Assembly: GCA_012799995.1 (NCBI GenBank)
Contig: JAAZKE010000010.1
Coordinates: forward strand, 1-64,000
Source: Chloroflexota bacterium
GTDB lineage: Bacteria; Chloroflexota; Anaerolineae; Anaerolineales; Anaerolineaceae
DNA length: 64,000 nt
Reading direction: 5' to 3'
Positions within the stretch are counted from its first letter, which is position 1. Each line of letters starts with the position of its first letter. The notes below the pieces were generated by a model. That model saw only the letters and a list, made by a program, of their open reading frames with translations, ran no database searches and had not been told where the DNA came from. Positions 16,449-23,643 of the stretch are shown piece after piece. A program made the position numbers and the translations under genes.

Positions 16449-17260
16449 CAGTCCTCCAACCCCAATCTGCGTTTCATAATGGCGATTGCTTCAGGGTTAT
16501 TGTCCATCAAAATGCAATCCCTGCCCAGCTCAAGACAGGCTGCGCCGGTTGTACCGCTGCCAGCGAAAAAGTCCAGCACAGTATCACCGGGGTTAGAAGA
16601 GGCTGCGATGATACGACGTAGCACGCCCAATGGCTTTTGCGTGGGATAACCTGTTTTTTCTTTGCTATTGGTTGGCACAATGGTATGCCACCAGGTGTCG
16701 GTTGGCAGTTTTCCGAGCGCGCGTTTCTCTGGGCTCACGAGCCCGGGCGCCATGTATGGGATGCGATCAATGGCTTCGATATTGAAGGTGTATTTTTTCG
16801 GATTTTTGACATAATACAGGATCGTATCGTGTTTTGGCGCCCACTTCTTTTTGGTTCTGCCGCCATAATCATAAGCCCAGATGATTTCATTCAGGAAGGA
16901 ATCCCTTCCAAATATTTCATCGAGCAATATTTTGCAGTAATGGGACTCGCGATAATCGATGTGGAAATAGAGCGCACCGGTGTTTTTCAGCACCCGATAA
17001 GCTTCCAGCAGGCGAGGCTCAATGAATTCCCGGAAGTCGCTGAACTGGTCGTTGTAGGCATGGGTTGAGAGCTCTTCAGTCTCAAACTTTTGTCCTTTGA
17101 AGCCAACCCGGTCGCCAGTATCGCTCTGGCGCGTGCGTATAGTCGTTTTCTTTCGGGTCTTTCCGGTATTGAAAGGGGGGTCAATATAAATCAGATCGAT
17201 GCTTTCGCTGTCGATATTTTTTAGGAGGTCTAGGTTATCACCAAAAAGAACCTGGATCAT
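16448..17260 (-). CDS. Beta-class site-specific DNA methyltransferase
   Basis: Catalytic motif IV DPPF is at residues 27-30 ([12 protein letters not shown]), and the AdoMet-binding motif [11 protein letters not shown] lies near the C-terminus, after [14 protein letters not shown]. The IV-before-I order and the 270-residue length fit beta-class N6-adenine or N4-cytosine methyltransferases. Target sequence unknown. No restriction endonuclease gene flanks it; it sits between rsmI, which it overlaps, and an ABC transporter, so it looks like an orphan, possibly epigenetic, methyltransferase. The upstream ABC genes end 28 bases before it. Confidence 0.85.
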   Translation of the reverse strand: MIQVLFGDNLDLLKNIDSESIDLIYIDPPFNTGKTRKKTTIRTRQSDTGDRVGFKGQKFETEELSTHAYNDQFSDFREFIEPRLLEAYRVLKNTGALYFHIDYRESHYCKILLDEIFGRDSFLNEIIWAYDYGGRTKKKWAPKHDTILYYVKNPKKYTFNIEAIDRIPYMAPGLVSPEKRALGKLPTDTWWHTIVPTNSKEKTGYPTQKPLGVLRRIIAASSNPGDTVLDFFAGSGTTGAACLELGRDCILMDNNPEAIAIMKRRLGLED

Positions 17261-17288
17261 CTATTAACCTGTTTACAGCTGGAAAACT

Positions 17289-18083
17289 TCAATTGAGCAG
17301 CATGCGATCGTTCGCGAAAGGGGTATGGCTCTTCTTCTCGAAAAGTTGAATCAGGTTTTCGATTTTCATCGTCTTTTTCTCTTCCAACGGGATATCGGCG
17401 ATGATTGCCCCTTCCTGCATCATGATCGTCCGGTTTCCAAACTCGAGCGCGTCCTTCATGTTATGAGTCACCATCAGGACTGTCAAGCCGCCATCAGCGA
17501 TCAGTTTTTTGGTCACTTCCATCACTTTTTTGCCCGTGCTCGGGTCAAGCGCAGCGGTGTGCTCGTCGAGCAGCAACAGACGCGGCTTTTTGATCGTTGC
17601 CATCAGCAGCGTTAACGCCTGGCGTTGACCACCGGAAAGCAGCCCGACTTTGGTTTTCATGCGCTCTTCCAAGCCGAGTTCCAGCTCGGAAAGATGTTTC
17701 TCAAATACCGATTTTTCATTGCGGTTAATTCCCCAGTTGAGGGTGCGATTCTTCCCGCGCCGAATAGCAATCGAGAGATTTTCCTCAATAGTCATGTTCC
17801 CGGCTGTTCCCATCATCGGGTCCTGGAAAACGCGTCCGATCCATTGCGCGCGTTTAAACTCCGGCATATTGGTGATTTCGATATCGTCGATCAAAATCCT
17901 GCCGTCATTGATGAAGAATTTTCCGGCAATGGCATTCAGCAGACTTGATTTCCCTGCGCCATTCCCGCCGATCACGGTGACAAAATCCCCTTCGTTCAAA
18001 AAAAGATCAACATTTTTCAACGCAACTTTCTCGCTGATGGATCCTGGATCGAAGATTTTGGTTACATGGTCAACTAAGAGCAT
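17289..18083 (-). CDS. ABC transporter ATP-binding protein (COG1101 type)
   Basis: The 264-residue ATPase has Walker A GGNGAGKSS, signature LSGGQRQALTLLMA, Walker B LLLLDEHTAALD and the switch His in MVTHNMKDAL. With the permease upstream it matches the ABC uptake systems often annotated as tryptophan/tyrosine or similar (TrpXYZ-like). The DEHTAALD form is typical of that group. The permease ends 12 bases before this start. Confidence 0.88.
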   Translation of the reverse strand: MLLVDHVTKIFDPGSISEKVALKNVDLFLNEGDFVTVIGGNGAGKSSLLNAIAGKFFINDGRILIDDIEITNMPEFKRAQWIGRVFQDPMMGTAGNMTIEENLSIAIRRGKNRTLNWGINRNEKSVFEKHLSELELGLEERMKTKVGLLSGGQRQALTLLMATIKKPRLLLLDEHTAALDPSTGKKVMEVTKKLIADGGLTVLMVTHNMKDALEFGNRTIMMQEGAIIADIPLEEKKTMKIENLIQLFEKKSHTPFANDRMLLN

Positions 18084-18095
18084 TGGAATTCCTGA

Positions 18096-19034
18096 CTATA
18101 GGGTCTTAGAGATCGCAGTCGCTTTTCGGGAAGCGAATTTCTGCTTGATCACTGGCAGTGAAAGGGCGAAGGTCACCAATATTGCAGTGAATAATTTAAG
18201 GTCGGTTGGCTCAACCGAGATTGGATAAACATTTCCACCGAGTTGTATTTCAAAGTCAATTTCGAGGATCAGTGAAATGATGATCCGGTAAATAACGCTG
18301 CCGAGCAAAATAGCGATGATGTGCTGTAAAACGGAACGTTTCCCAAAAAGGACTTTACCGATGATGACTGAAGCCAAACCGATCACAATCGTTCCGGTTC
18401 CCATGCCGATATCAGCATAACTTTGCTTTTGCGCGATCAGCGCACCGGCAAATGCGATCAGCGCATTGCCGATGATCAAACCAGTCATGAACATCGTATC
18501 GGTATCAACTCCGAGTGAGCGGATCATTTGCGTGTTGTTTCCAGTGGCGCGCATCGAAAGCCCCAACTCGGTATTGAGAAACCACCAGATGACCAAAATC
18601 ACCAGAAAAACGCAGAATAATCCGACTATCAGAGTGGAAGCGCGGTTGTCTGTAGAGAACATTTTTTCAATTGACGAGTAGATGGTATCCAGCCGCAACA
18701 GCGAAATGTTCGCTTTTCCCAGCACGCGCAGATTGATTGAGTAGAGCGCCGTCATCGAAAGAATACCGGATAACAGAATCGGAATTTTCAATTTCGTGTG
18801 TAGCAGACCGGTTACACTTCCAGCTATTGCGCCGGCTAAAATGGCTGCCAGACAGGCGACTACCGGGTCGCCGCCCTGAGAAATAATCCGTGCAGTTACA
18901 GCAGCTCCCAATGGAAAAACACCTTCGCAGGAAAGGTCAGCAATATCCAAAATTCGGAAGGTTACAAAAACACCTATGGCAAGGACTGCCCAGATAATTC
19001 CCAATGAGGTTGCATTAATTAAGATTTCAGCCAC
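18096..19034 (-). CDS. ABC transporter permease (COG4120 type)
   Basis: The 312-residue hydrophobic protein has about eight membrane segments and the ABC-coupling region near RATGNNTQMIRSLGVDTD, like the branched-chain/Trp-type permeases. It is the first gene of the minus-strand operon that continues into the ATPase. The partner lipoprotein substrate-binding gene (ABC_sub_bind type), normally adjacent, is missing here, so the substrate cannot be inferred. Confidence 0.85.
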   Translation of the reverse strand: MAEILINATSLGIIWAVLAIGVFVTFRILDIADLSCEGVFPLGAAVTARIISQGGDPVVACLAAILAGAIAGSVTGLLHTKLKIPILLSGILSMTALYSINLRVLGKANISLLRLDTIYSSIEKMFSTDNRASTLIVGLFCVFLVILVIWWFLNTELGLSMRATGNNTQMIRSLGVDTDTMFMTGLIIGNALIAFAGALIAQKQSYADIGMGTGTIVIGLASVIIGKVLFGKRSVLQHIIAILLGSVIYRIIISLILEIDFEIQLGGNVYPISVEPTDLKLFTAILVTFALSLPVIKQKFASRKATAISKTL

Positions 19035-19186
19035 TTTTATCCCCGGTTTTTTAGAACAGGTCTTATTCTATCATGCACTGCCTGAAAGCGCTCTCTACTT
19101 TTGATTTTCAATGATCTTTTTTGTCTCCTGTGGCGTATCTTCAATGCAAATTGCGAATGATTCCGTAACCGATTTACTGTCTTTTA

Positions 19187-19215
19187 TTGACGAAAACTAT
19201 AAATCATGATTAAAT
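19187..19215 (+). promoter_or_regulatory. Candidate promoter of the ileS T-box leader
   Basis: TTGACG (19187-19192) and TTAAAT (19210-19215) are separated by 17 bases, ending just before the predicted Stem I of the T-box. Confidence 0.5.
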
Positions 19216-19454
19216 TTCCCACAGTTGTGTTGATGAAGAGAGTAGGTATGGTTGGGTTGCCCAGCGAAATCGGGAGAGTGAGAGCCGATAGAACAGACCA
19301 GACGAAGATCACTTCGGAGCATTGACCTGAAAGCGGCAGCGCAAGTAGGTGATACGGTTTATCCGCCGTTATCGGAAAAGAAGTGTCCAAAGCTGCTTTG
19401 GAAAAAAGGGTGGTACCACGGTCAAAAATCGTCCCTTGGCGGACGGTTTTTTTA
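19216..19454 (+). promoter_or_regulatory. T-box riboswitch (isoleucine specifier) controlling ileS
   Basis: The Stem I base has GATGAAGAGAGTAGG (19232-19246). The AG-bulge motif CAGCGA is at 19262-19267 and a distal hairpin follows (ATCGG paired with CCGAT). The specifier AUC is at 19308-19310 in the context GACGAAG-ATC-ACTTC. The conserved T-box AAGGGTGGTACCACGG is at 19406-19421. The terminator stem CGTCC/GGACG (19430-19445) ends in a T-run. Uncharged tRNA-Ile(GAU) would pair with the specifier and with the T-box bulge, favour the antiterminator and allow ileS transcription. Standard transcription-attenuation layout. Confidence 0.93.
19430..19453 (+). terminator. T-box attenuator
   Basis: CGTCC (19430-19434), GGACG (19441-19445) and then a run of T to 19453. 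It competes with the antiterminator formed by the T-box sequence. Confidence 0.85.
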
Positions 19455-19519
19455 TTGGGAAAACGAAGATCGACAGAGGACAGAGATAATATCATTCAAA
19501 AGGAATGTGGAGGAAGTGC

Positions 19520-22500
19520 ATGTTTAAACCAGTTTCACCAAAATTGAACGTTAACGAGATGGAAGAAGGAATCCTCAAGTTTTGGAAGGATCAGGATATC
19601 TTTCATAAGTCAACCGCGGTTCGCAAGGGAGGCCCTAAGTTTGTTTTCTATGAAGGACCGCCGACAGCGAACGGGAAACCGGGTGTGCACCACGTCATTT
19701 CGCGTTCCATTAAAGACGTCATTCTGCGCTATCGCACGATGCAAGGTCACTATATTAAGCGCCGCGCAGGCTGGGATACACATGGCCTTCCGGTTGAAAT
19801 TGAGGTGGAGAAAAAGCTTGGCTTCAAACATAAGCACGAGATTGAAGAATTTGGCATCGACAAATTCAACGCCCTCTGCAAAGAATCGGCATTTGCCAAT
19901 ATCCAGGAATGGGAACGAATGACCGAACGGGTTGCGTACTGGGTTGATTTTGACTCAGCTTATGTGACCTACCGCGATGAATATATCGAATCTGAATGGG
20001 CTATTCTCAAAAATTTCTTCGAACGGGATTTGCTCTATCAGGGTTTTAAAGTTGTGCCCTATTGCCCCCGCTGCGGTACCCCTTTGGCGGATCATGAGGT
20101 TGCGCAAGGCTATCGCGATACCGATGATCCCTCAATCTTTATTCGCTTCCAGCTGAAGGATCAGCCCGACACTAACCTGTTGGTGTGGACGACGACGCCA
20201 TGGACATTGACAGCGAATGTCTGTATTGCGGTTCATCCTGATGTTGACTATGTCAAGTTTGAACGAACCAATGAAGATGGTTCGAGCGAGAAACTCATCA
20301 TGGCAGAACCTCTGCTGTACAAGATTTTTGATGCGCAAACTGTCAAAATTCTTGAGCATTACAAAGGCAGCGATATGTTGGGTTGGGAGTATGAACCGCT
20401 TTATTCATTCCTGCCGTTAGACAAGCCCGCTCACCGGGTTGTGCCAGCTACTTACGTGACGGTTGAAGATGGGACTGGCCTGGTGCATACTGCGCCAGCC
20501 TATGGCGCCGATGACATGGAGACCTCCAAGGCAAATGATCTGCCGTTCCTGCAGACAGTTGCCGGGGATGGTTCATTCGTTCCTGAAGTGACCCCATGGC
20601 AGGGGCTTTTCGTGAAAGATGCGGATCCCCTGATCATCAAAGATCTGGACAGTAGGGGGCGATTGTTGAAACAGGGGAAAATTCGACACTCCTATCCTTT
20701 CTGCTGGCGCTGCAAAACACCGCTGCTCTATTATGCCCGCCCAACCTGGTACATCCGAACCAGTCAGTTCAAGGACCAGTTGGTCGCAAACAACGAAAAA
20801 ATCAACTGGTATCCGGATCATATCAAACATGGACGGTTCGGGAACTGGCTGGAGAACAATATTGACTGGGCACTCGGGCGAAATCGATACTGGGGAACGC
20901 CGCTGCCAGTCTGGATCTGCGACGAATGCGGTCACCAGGAATGCAACGGCAATCGCGCTGAACTTTCGGAAAAGACCGGTCGTGATCTGTCCGAGCTGGA
21001 ACTGCATCGCCCTTATGTGGATGAAATCACCTATCCCTGCCCCAAATGCAATGGCACCATGGTTCGCGTGCCGGAATTGATCGATGTCTGGTTTGACTCC
21101 GGGGCAATGCCCTACGCTCAGATGGGTTATCCCTATAAAAATGTAGAAGAATTCGAGGATCAGTTCCCGGCTGACTATATCAGCGAAGCGATTGACCAAA
21201 CCCGTGGCTGGTTCTATTCACTCCATGCTATCAGTACGCTTTATATGAATCAGGAATGTTTCAAGAACGTCATCTGTATTGGACTGATTCTGGATGAAAA
21301 AGGGCACAAGATGTCCAAACACATCGGCAATGTGATCTCTCCCTGGGAAGTGATCAGTGAGAACGGGGTTGATGCGATGCGCTGGTATCTGTTCTCTTCC
21401 AGCCCTGCTGGTCAGGAAAGACGTTTCTCGTCGAACCTTGTCAATGAAGTGCTGCGGACGTTCATCCTGCAACTCTGGAATACTTATTCCTTCTTCGTGT
21501 TGTATGCCAATTTGGATCAGTGGAAGCCAGAACCGAATCAGCCAGTTGAATACAATGAGATGGATTGCTGGCTTAAATCCGCCTTGAATGCGCTGGTGCG
21601 TGAAGTAACCGAAGCTTACGAAAAATATGATCCCAACGGTGCGACCCGTCCGATTCAGACGTTTGTCGATCGTTTATCCAACTGGTATTTACGGCGTTCA
21701 CGCCGCCGCTTCTGGAAGAGTGGTGCTGATGCAGACAAAAATGCAGCCTACCAAACGCTCTACAACGCATTGGTAACCGTTGCGAAGTTGATTGCCCCGG
21801 CAATGCCATTCATCTCGGACGAGCTGTACCGTAACCTGGTTTGTTCTGTGGACTCGACAGCGGTTGAATCCGTTCATATGGCAAATTGGCCGGTTGTTGA
21901 TCTTGAGGCGATCGATGAGACCCTGAATAAGGAAATGGCGCTGGTGATTGATCTGGCATCGCTGGGTCATGCTGCACGAAACAAAGCCAACCGGAAGGTA
22001 CGTCAACCGTTGAGCGAATGCGCATTCTCGGTTGGGTTCCTCGAAAATCGTCCTGTGATTGAGAAGTATGCGACCATTCTGCAGGAAGAGTTGAATGTTA
22101 AAAAGGTGCGGTTGCTCGACACTGCCTCAGAGGCAATGGCGTTCAGTTTGAACCCGCAACCGAAGCAGCTCGGTCAAAAATATGGCAATAAATTCCCGGG
22201 ACTGCGAAAGAAAATCCTGGAACTTGACCCGATGGAAGCTGGAAAAACATTACTGGAGGGGAATTCGGTTGAAGTGCAACTGGATGGCGTTTCTTACGAG
22301 ATATTGCCGGAAGAAGTTGAGGTGCGGGCGGATGCTCACGAGGGATTTGTAGTCGCTTCAGAAGGCGGCAATATCGCTGCGCTGGTGGTAACACTGACGC
22401 CTGAGTTGAAACGGGAAGGGCTGGCTCGCGAGTTTGTACGTCGGGTACAGGACCTGCGGAAAACTGCTGAGATTGAAATCTCGGATCGCATTGAGGTTGT

Positions 22501-22669
22501 ATATGAGGCTGATGAAGAGCTGGCTCAGGCGATTGAAGAGAACCATGACTATATTAAGAATGAAACCCTGGCGGTTATGCTCTCACGCGGAACTGTTCCT
22601 CAGGATTGGGCACAGGCAGCGGATACTTTTGACGGTGTTCAGGTAAAAGTTGGTCTGAAAAAGAATTAA
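19520..22669 (+). CDS. ileS: Isoleucyl-tRNA synthetase, type 2, with GVHH signature
   Basis: I place the start at the ATG at 19520, six bases after GGAGG; an ATG at 19505 lies before the RBS. The 1,049-residue protein has the type-2 (eukaryote-like) layout. The class I signature normally reading HxGH is here GVHH (residues 55-58, in GKPGVHHV). KMSKH at 597-601 is the second signature. The editing domain contains LLVWTTTPWTLTANV, and zinc-type Cys pairs include CPRCG. It charges tRNA-Ile and hydrolyses mischarged valine. Upstream is an Ile T-box. Type-2 enzymes resist mupirocin; the swapped signature is discussed as a finding. Confidence 0.95.
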   Translation: MFKPVSPKLNVNEMEEGILKFWKDQDIFHKSTAVRKGGPKFVFYEGPPTANGKPGVHHVISRSIKDVILRYRTMQGHYIKRRAGWDTHGLPVEIEVEKKLGFKHKHEIEEFGIDKFNALCKESAFANIQEWERMTERVAYWVDFDSAYVTYRDEYIESEWAILKNFFERDLLYQGFKVVPYCPRCGTPLADHEVAQGYRDTDDPSIFIRFQLKDQPDTNLLVWTTTPWTLTANVCIAVHPDVDYVKFERTNEDGSSEKLIMAEPLLYKIFDAQTVKILEHYKGSDMLGWEYEPLYSFLPLDKPAHRVVPATYVTVEDGTGLVHTAPAYGADDMETSKANDLPFLQTVAGDGSFVPEVTPWQGLFVKDADPLIIKDLDSRGRLLKQGKIRHSYPFCWRCKTPLLYYARPTWYIRTSQFKDQLVANNEKINWYPDHIKHGRFGNWLENNIDWALGRNRYWGTPLPVWICDECGHQECNGNRAELSEKTGRDLSELELHRPYVDEITYPCPKCNGTMVRVPELIDVWFDSGAMPYAQMGYPYKNVEEFEDQFPADYISEAIDQTRGWFYSLHAISTLYMNQECFKNVICIGLILDEKGHKMSKHIGNVISPWEVISENGVDAMRWYLFSSSPAGQERRFSSNLVNEVLRTFILQLWNTYSFFVLYANLDQWKPEPNQPVEYNEMDCWLKSALNALVREVTEAYEKYDPNGATRPIQTFVDRLSNWYLRRSRRRFWKSGADADKNAAYQTLYNALVTVAKLIAPAMPFISDELYRNLVCSVDSTAVESVHMANWPVVDLEAIDETLNKEMALVIDLASLGHAARNKANRKVRQPLSECAFSVGFLENRPVIEKYATILQEELNVKKVRLLDTASEAMAFSLNPQPKQLGQKYGNKFPGLRKKILELDPMEAGKTLLEGNSVEVQLDGVSYEILPEEVEVRADAHEGFVVASEGGNIAALVVTLTPELKREGLAREFVRRVQDLRKTAEIEISDRIEVVYEADEELAQAIEENHDYIKNETLAVMLSRGTVPQDWAQAADTFDGVQVKVGLKKN

Positions 22670-22686
22670 CCGGAGACTGTTCTATG

Positions 22687-22722
22687 ATCAAGGCATCCTG
22701 AAAAGCTATGGGATGCCTTGAT
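22687..22722 (+). terminator. Hairpin after ileS
   Basis: A perfect 12-base-pair stem, ATCAAGGCATCC (22687-22698) with GGATGCCTTGAT (22711-22722), 17 bases past the ileS stop. The T-run is not immediate (TTTTTT at about 22742), so efficiency is uncertain. Confidence 0.6.
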
Positions 22723-23038
22723 GGTTTGTATCATCGCTTAGTTTTTTACCTTACGACATTTATTATTGAGGAACAAAGGGGTTATTGTGCCTCTTCAGCC
22801 TGATGGTTGGCGTAAATGGTCCATTGCAGTATTTTAGGTATTTGTTCCCAATTTTCACGATCTTGGTCGGAATCCCACTGGAAAGACGTATTGAGCGGAT
22901 CACTGCCAGCAAATAAAACCTCCACTCATCTTATAATAAGTAATCTTAAAAAAGGCACGAATGTCATGTGAGAAATTTTTACTGTCTTGGTATTATATAA
23001 GTACTAATAGACCGAATCCTCGAAGAAAGGAACCCTTT
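22723..23038. other. Sparse intergenic region
   Basis: About 315 AT-rich bases between the ileS terminator and the next likely gene. It holds one short minus-strand frame (22782-22925, separate entry) and a TATATAA-like element near 22995. No RNA gene or repeat is visible. Confidence 0.5.
22782..22925 (-). pseudogene. Short ORF or gene remnant
   Basis: A 47-residue frame (GTG at 22925, TAA at 22782) of protein-like composition, with segments such as FAGSDPLNTSFQWDSD and ENWEQIPKILQWTIY. It is preceded in frame by a stop codon and has no clear ribosome binding site. It could be the tail of a decayed gene or a small protein. I do not recognise it. Confidence 0.3.
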
Positions 23039-23578
23039 ATGATGGGCATCAGGTCGATGAACATGATGAAGCGTATTATGTATCGTGAGAATGTCTTTCT
23101 TCGGCAAAAAGAGAACAGAAGCAGTAGCTTTCTGGCGGTTGCTACGATTCTGCTGTTTTTGGCTATTGCTGTGTTGCTTCGTGGAGGATTCGAAGAGAAA
23201 ACCGTAGCGATTCAAACTGGATACCAGACATTTGGAACTGTTTTGCTTCAGGATGCAAGGGGCTACGTGCTGGTTGGCATTCTGGCTTTCTCGGTAGGGG
23301 TGCTTTTTACGATAACCTGTCAGAAAACTGGTTTTCTGCTTTTTTGCCGCGAAAATCTCCATAAAAATAAAAATGCCTCTGTTTATAATCTGATTATAAT
23401 GTTGTGTTTTCAATATCTCCTGTGCTATTTGGTTAAGTCGGAGTTAATCCGACGGAGGAAAATCTCAGACAGGCAGATCGTATCTGTTTCAGGTCATTTG
23501 AATGAAGTGGTTTCGCGTTTTAATCGCGAACAACTTCTCAAGTCAACAAATTTTGCAGTTCGAAAAGTTGAGTTGTAA
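23039..23578 (+). CDS. Hypothetical small membrane protein upstream of the giant gene
   Basis: The ATG at 23039 has AAAGGA about eight bases upstream; the frame stays open further upstream, but without a better start. The 179-residue product has three likely membrane helices (FLAVATILLFLAIAVLL, GYVLVGILAFSVGVLFTI, YNLIIMLCFQYLLCYLV) and a basic C-terminal tail. No family recognised. The second half overlaps two TATAAT hexamers and hairpins that may belong to the leader of the giant gene 65 bases downstream, so part of this frame may be fortuitous. Confidence 0.5.
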   Translation: MMGIRSMNMMKRIMYRENVFLRQKENRSSSFLAVATILLFLAIAVLLRGGFEEKTVAIQTGYQTFGTVLLQDARGYVLVGILAFSVGVLFTITCQKTGFLLFCRENLHKNKNASVYNLIIMLCFQYLLCYLVKSELIRRRKISDRQIVSVSGHLNEVVSRFNREQLLKSTNFAVRKVEL

Positions 23579-23643
23579 AACTCAGCAGCGAATCCAGGTT
23601 TGTTTTAGATTCGAGTTGCAACCGCACTTGATTTGAGGTCAAA
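23384..23643 (+). promoter_or_regulatory. Putative leader of the giant gene: two -10 hexamers and three hairpins
   Basis: TATAAT occurs at 23384-23389 and again at 23395-23400. Downstream lie inverted repeats GTCGGA/TCCGAC (23437-23453), TTCGCG/CGCGAA (23512-23530) and TGAGTT/AACTCA (23569-23584), the last overlapping the stop of the small membrane gene. A GAGGT ribosome binding site (23635-23639) precedes the ATG at 23644. No known riboswitch class is recognised. Confidence 0.35.

Noticed and set aside
19184..19495. 103-codon minus-strand frame over the T-box leader
   Set aside because: The region is fully explained by T-box structural elements on the plus strand.
20573..21199. 208-codon minus-strand frame within ileS
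   Set aside because: Antisense shadow of conserved ileS catalytic-domain sequence; no protein family features.
23384..23643. Cyclic-di-GMP (GEMM) riboswitch upstream of the giant adhesin gene
   Set aside because: Expected for an adhesin, but I could not find the conserved GEMM core or tetraloop-receptor motifs in order; only unrelated short hairpins are present.
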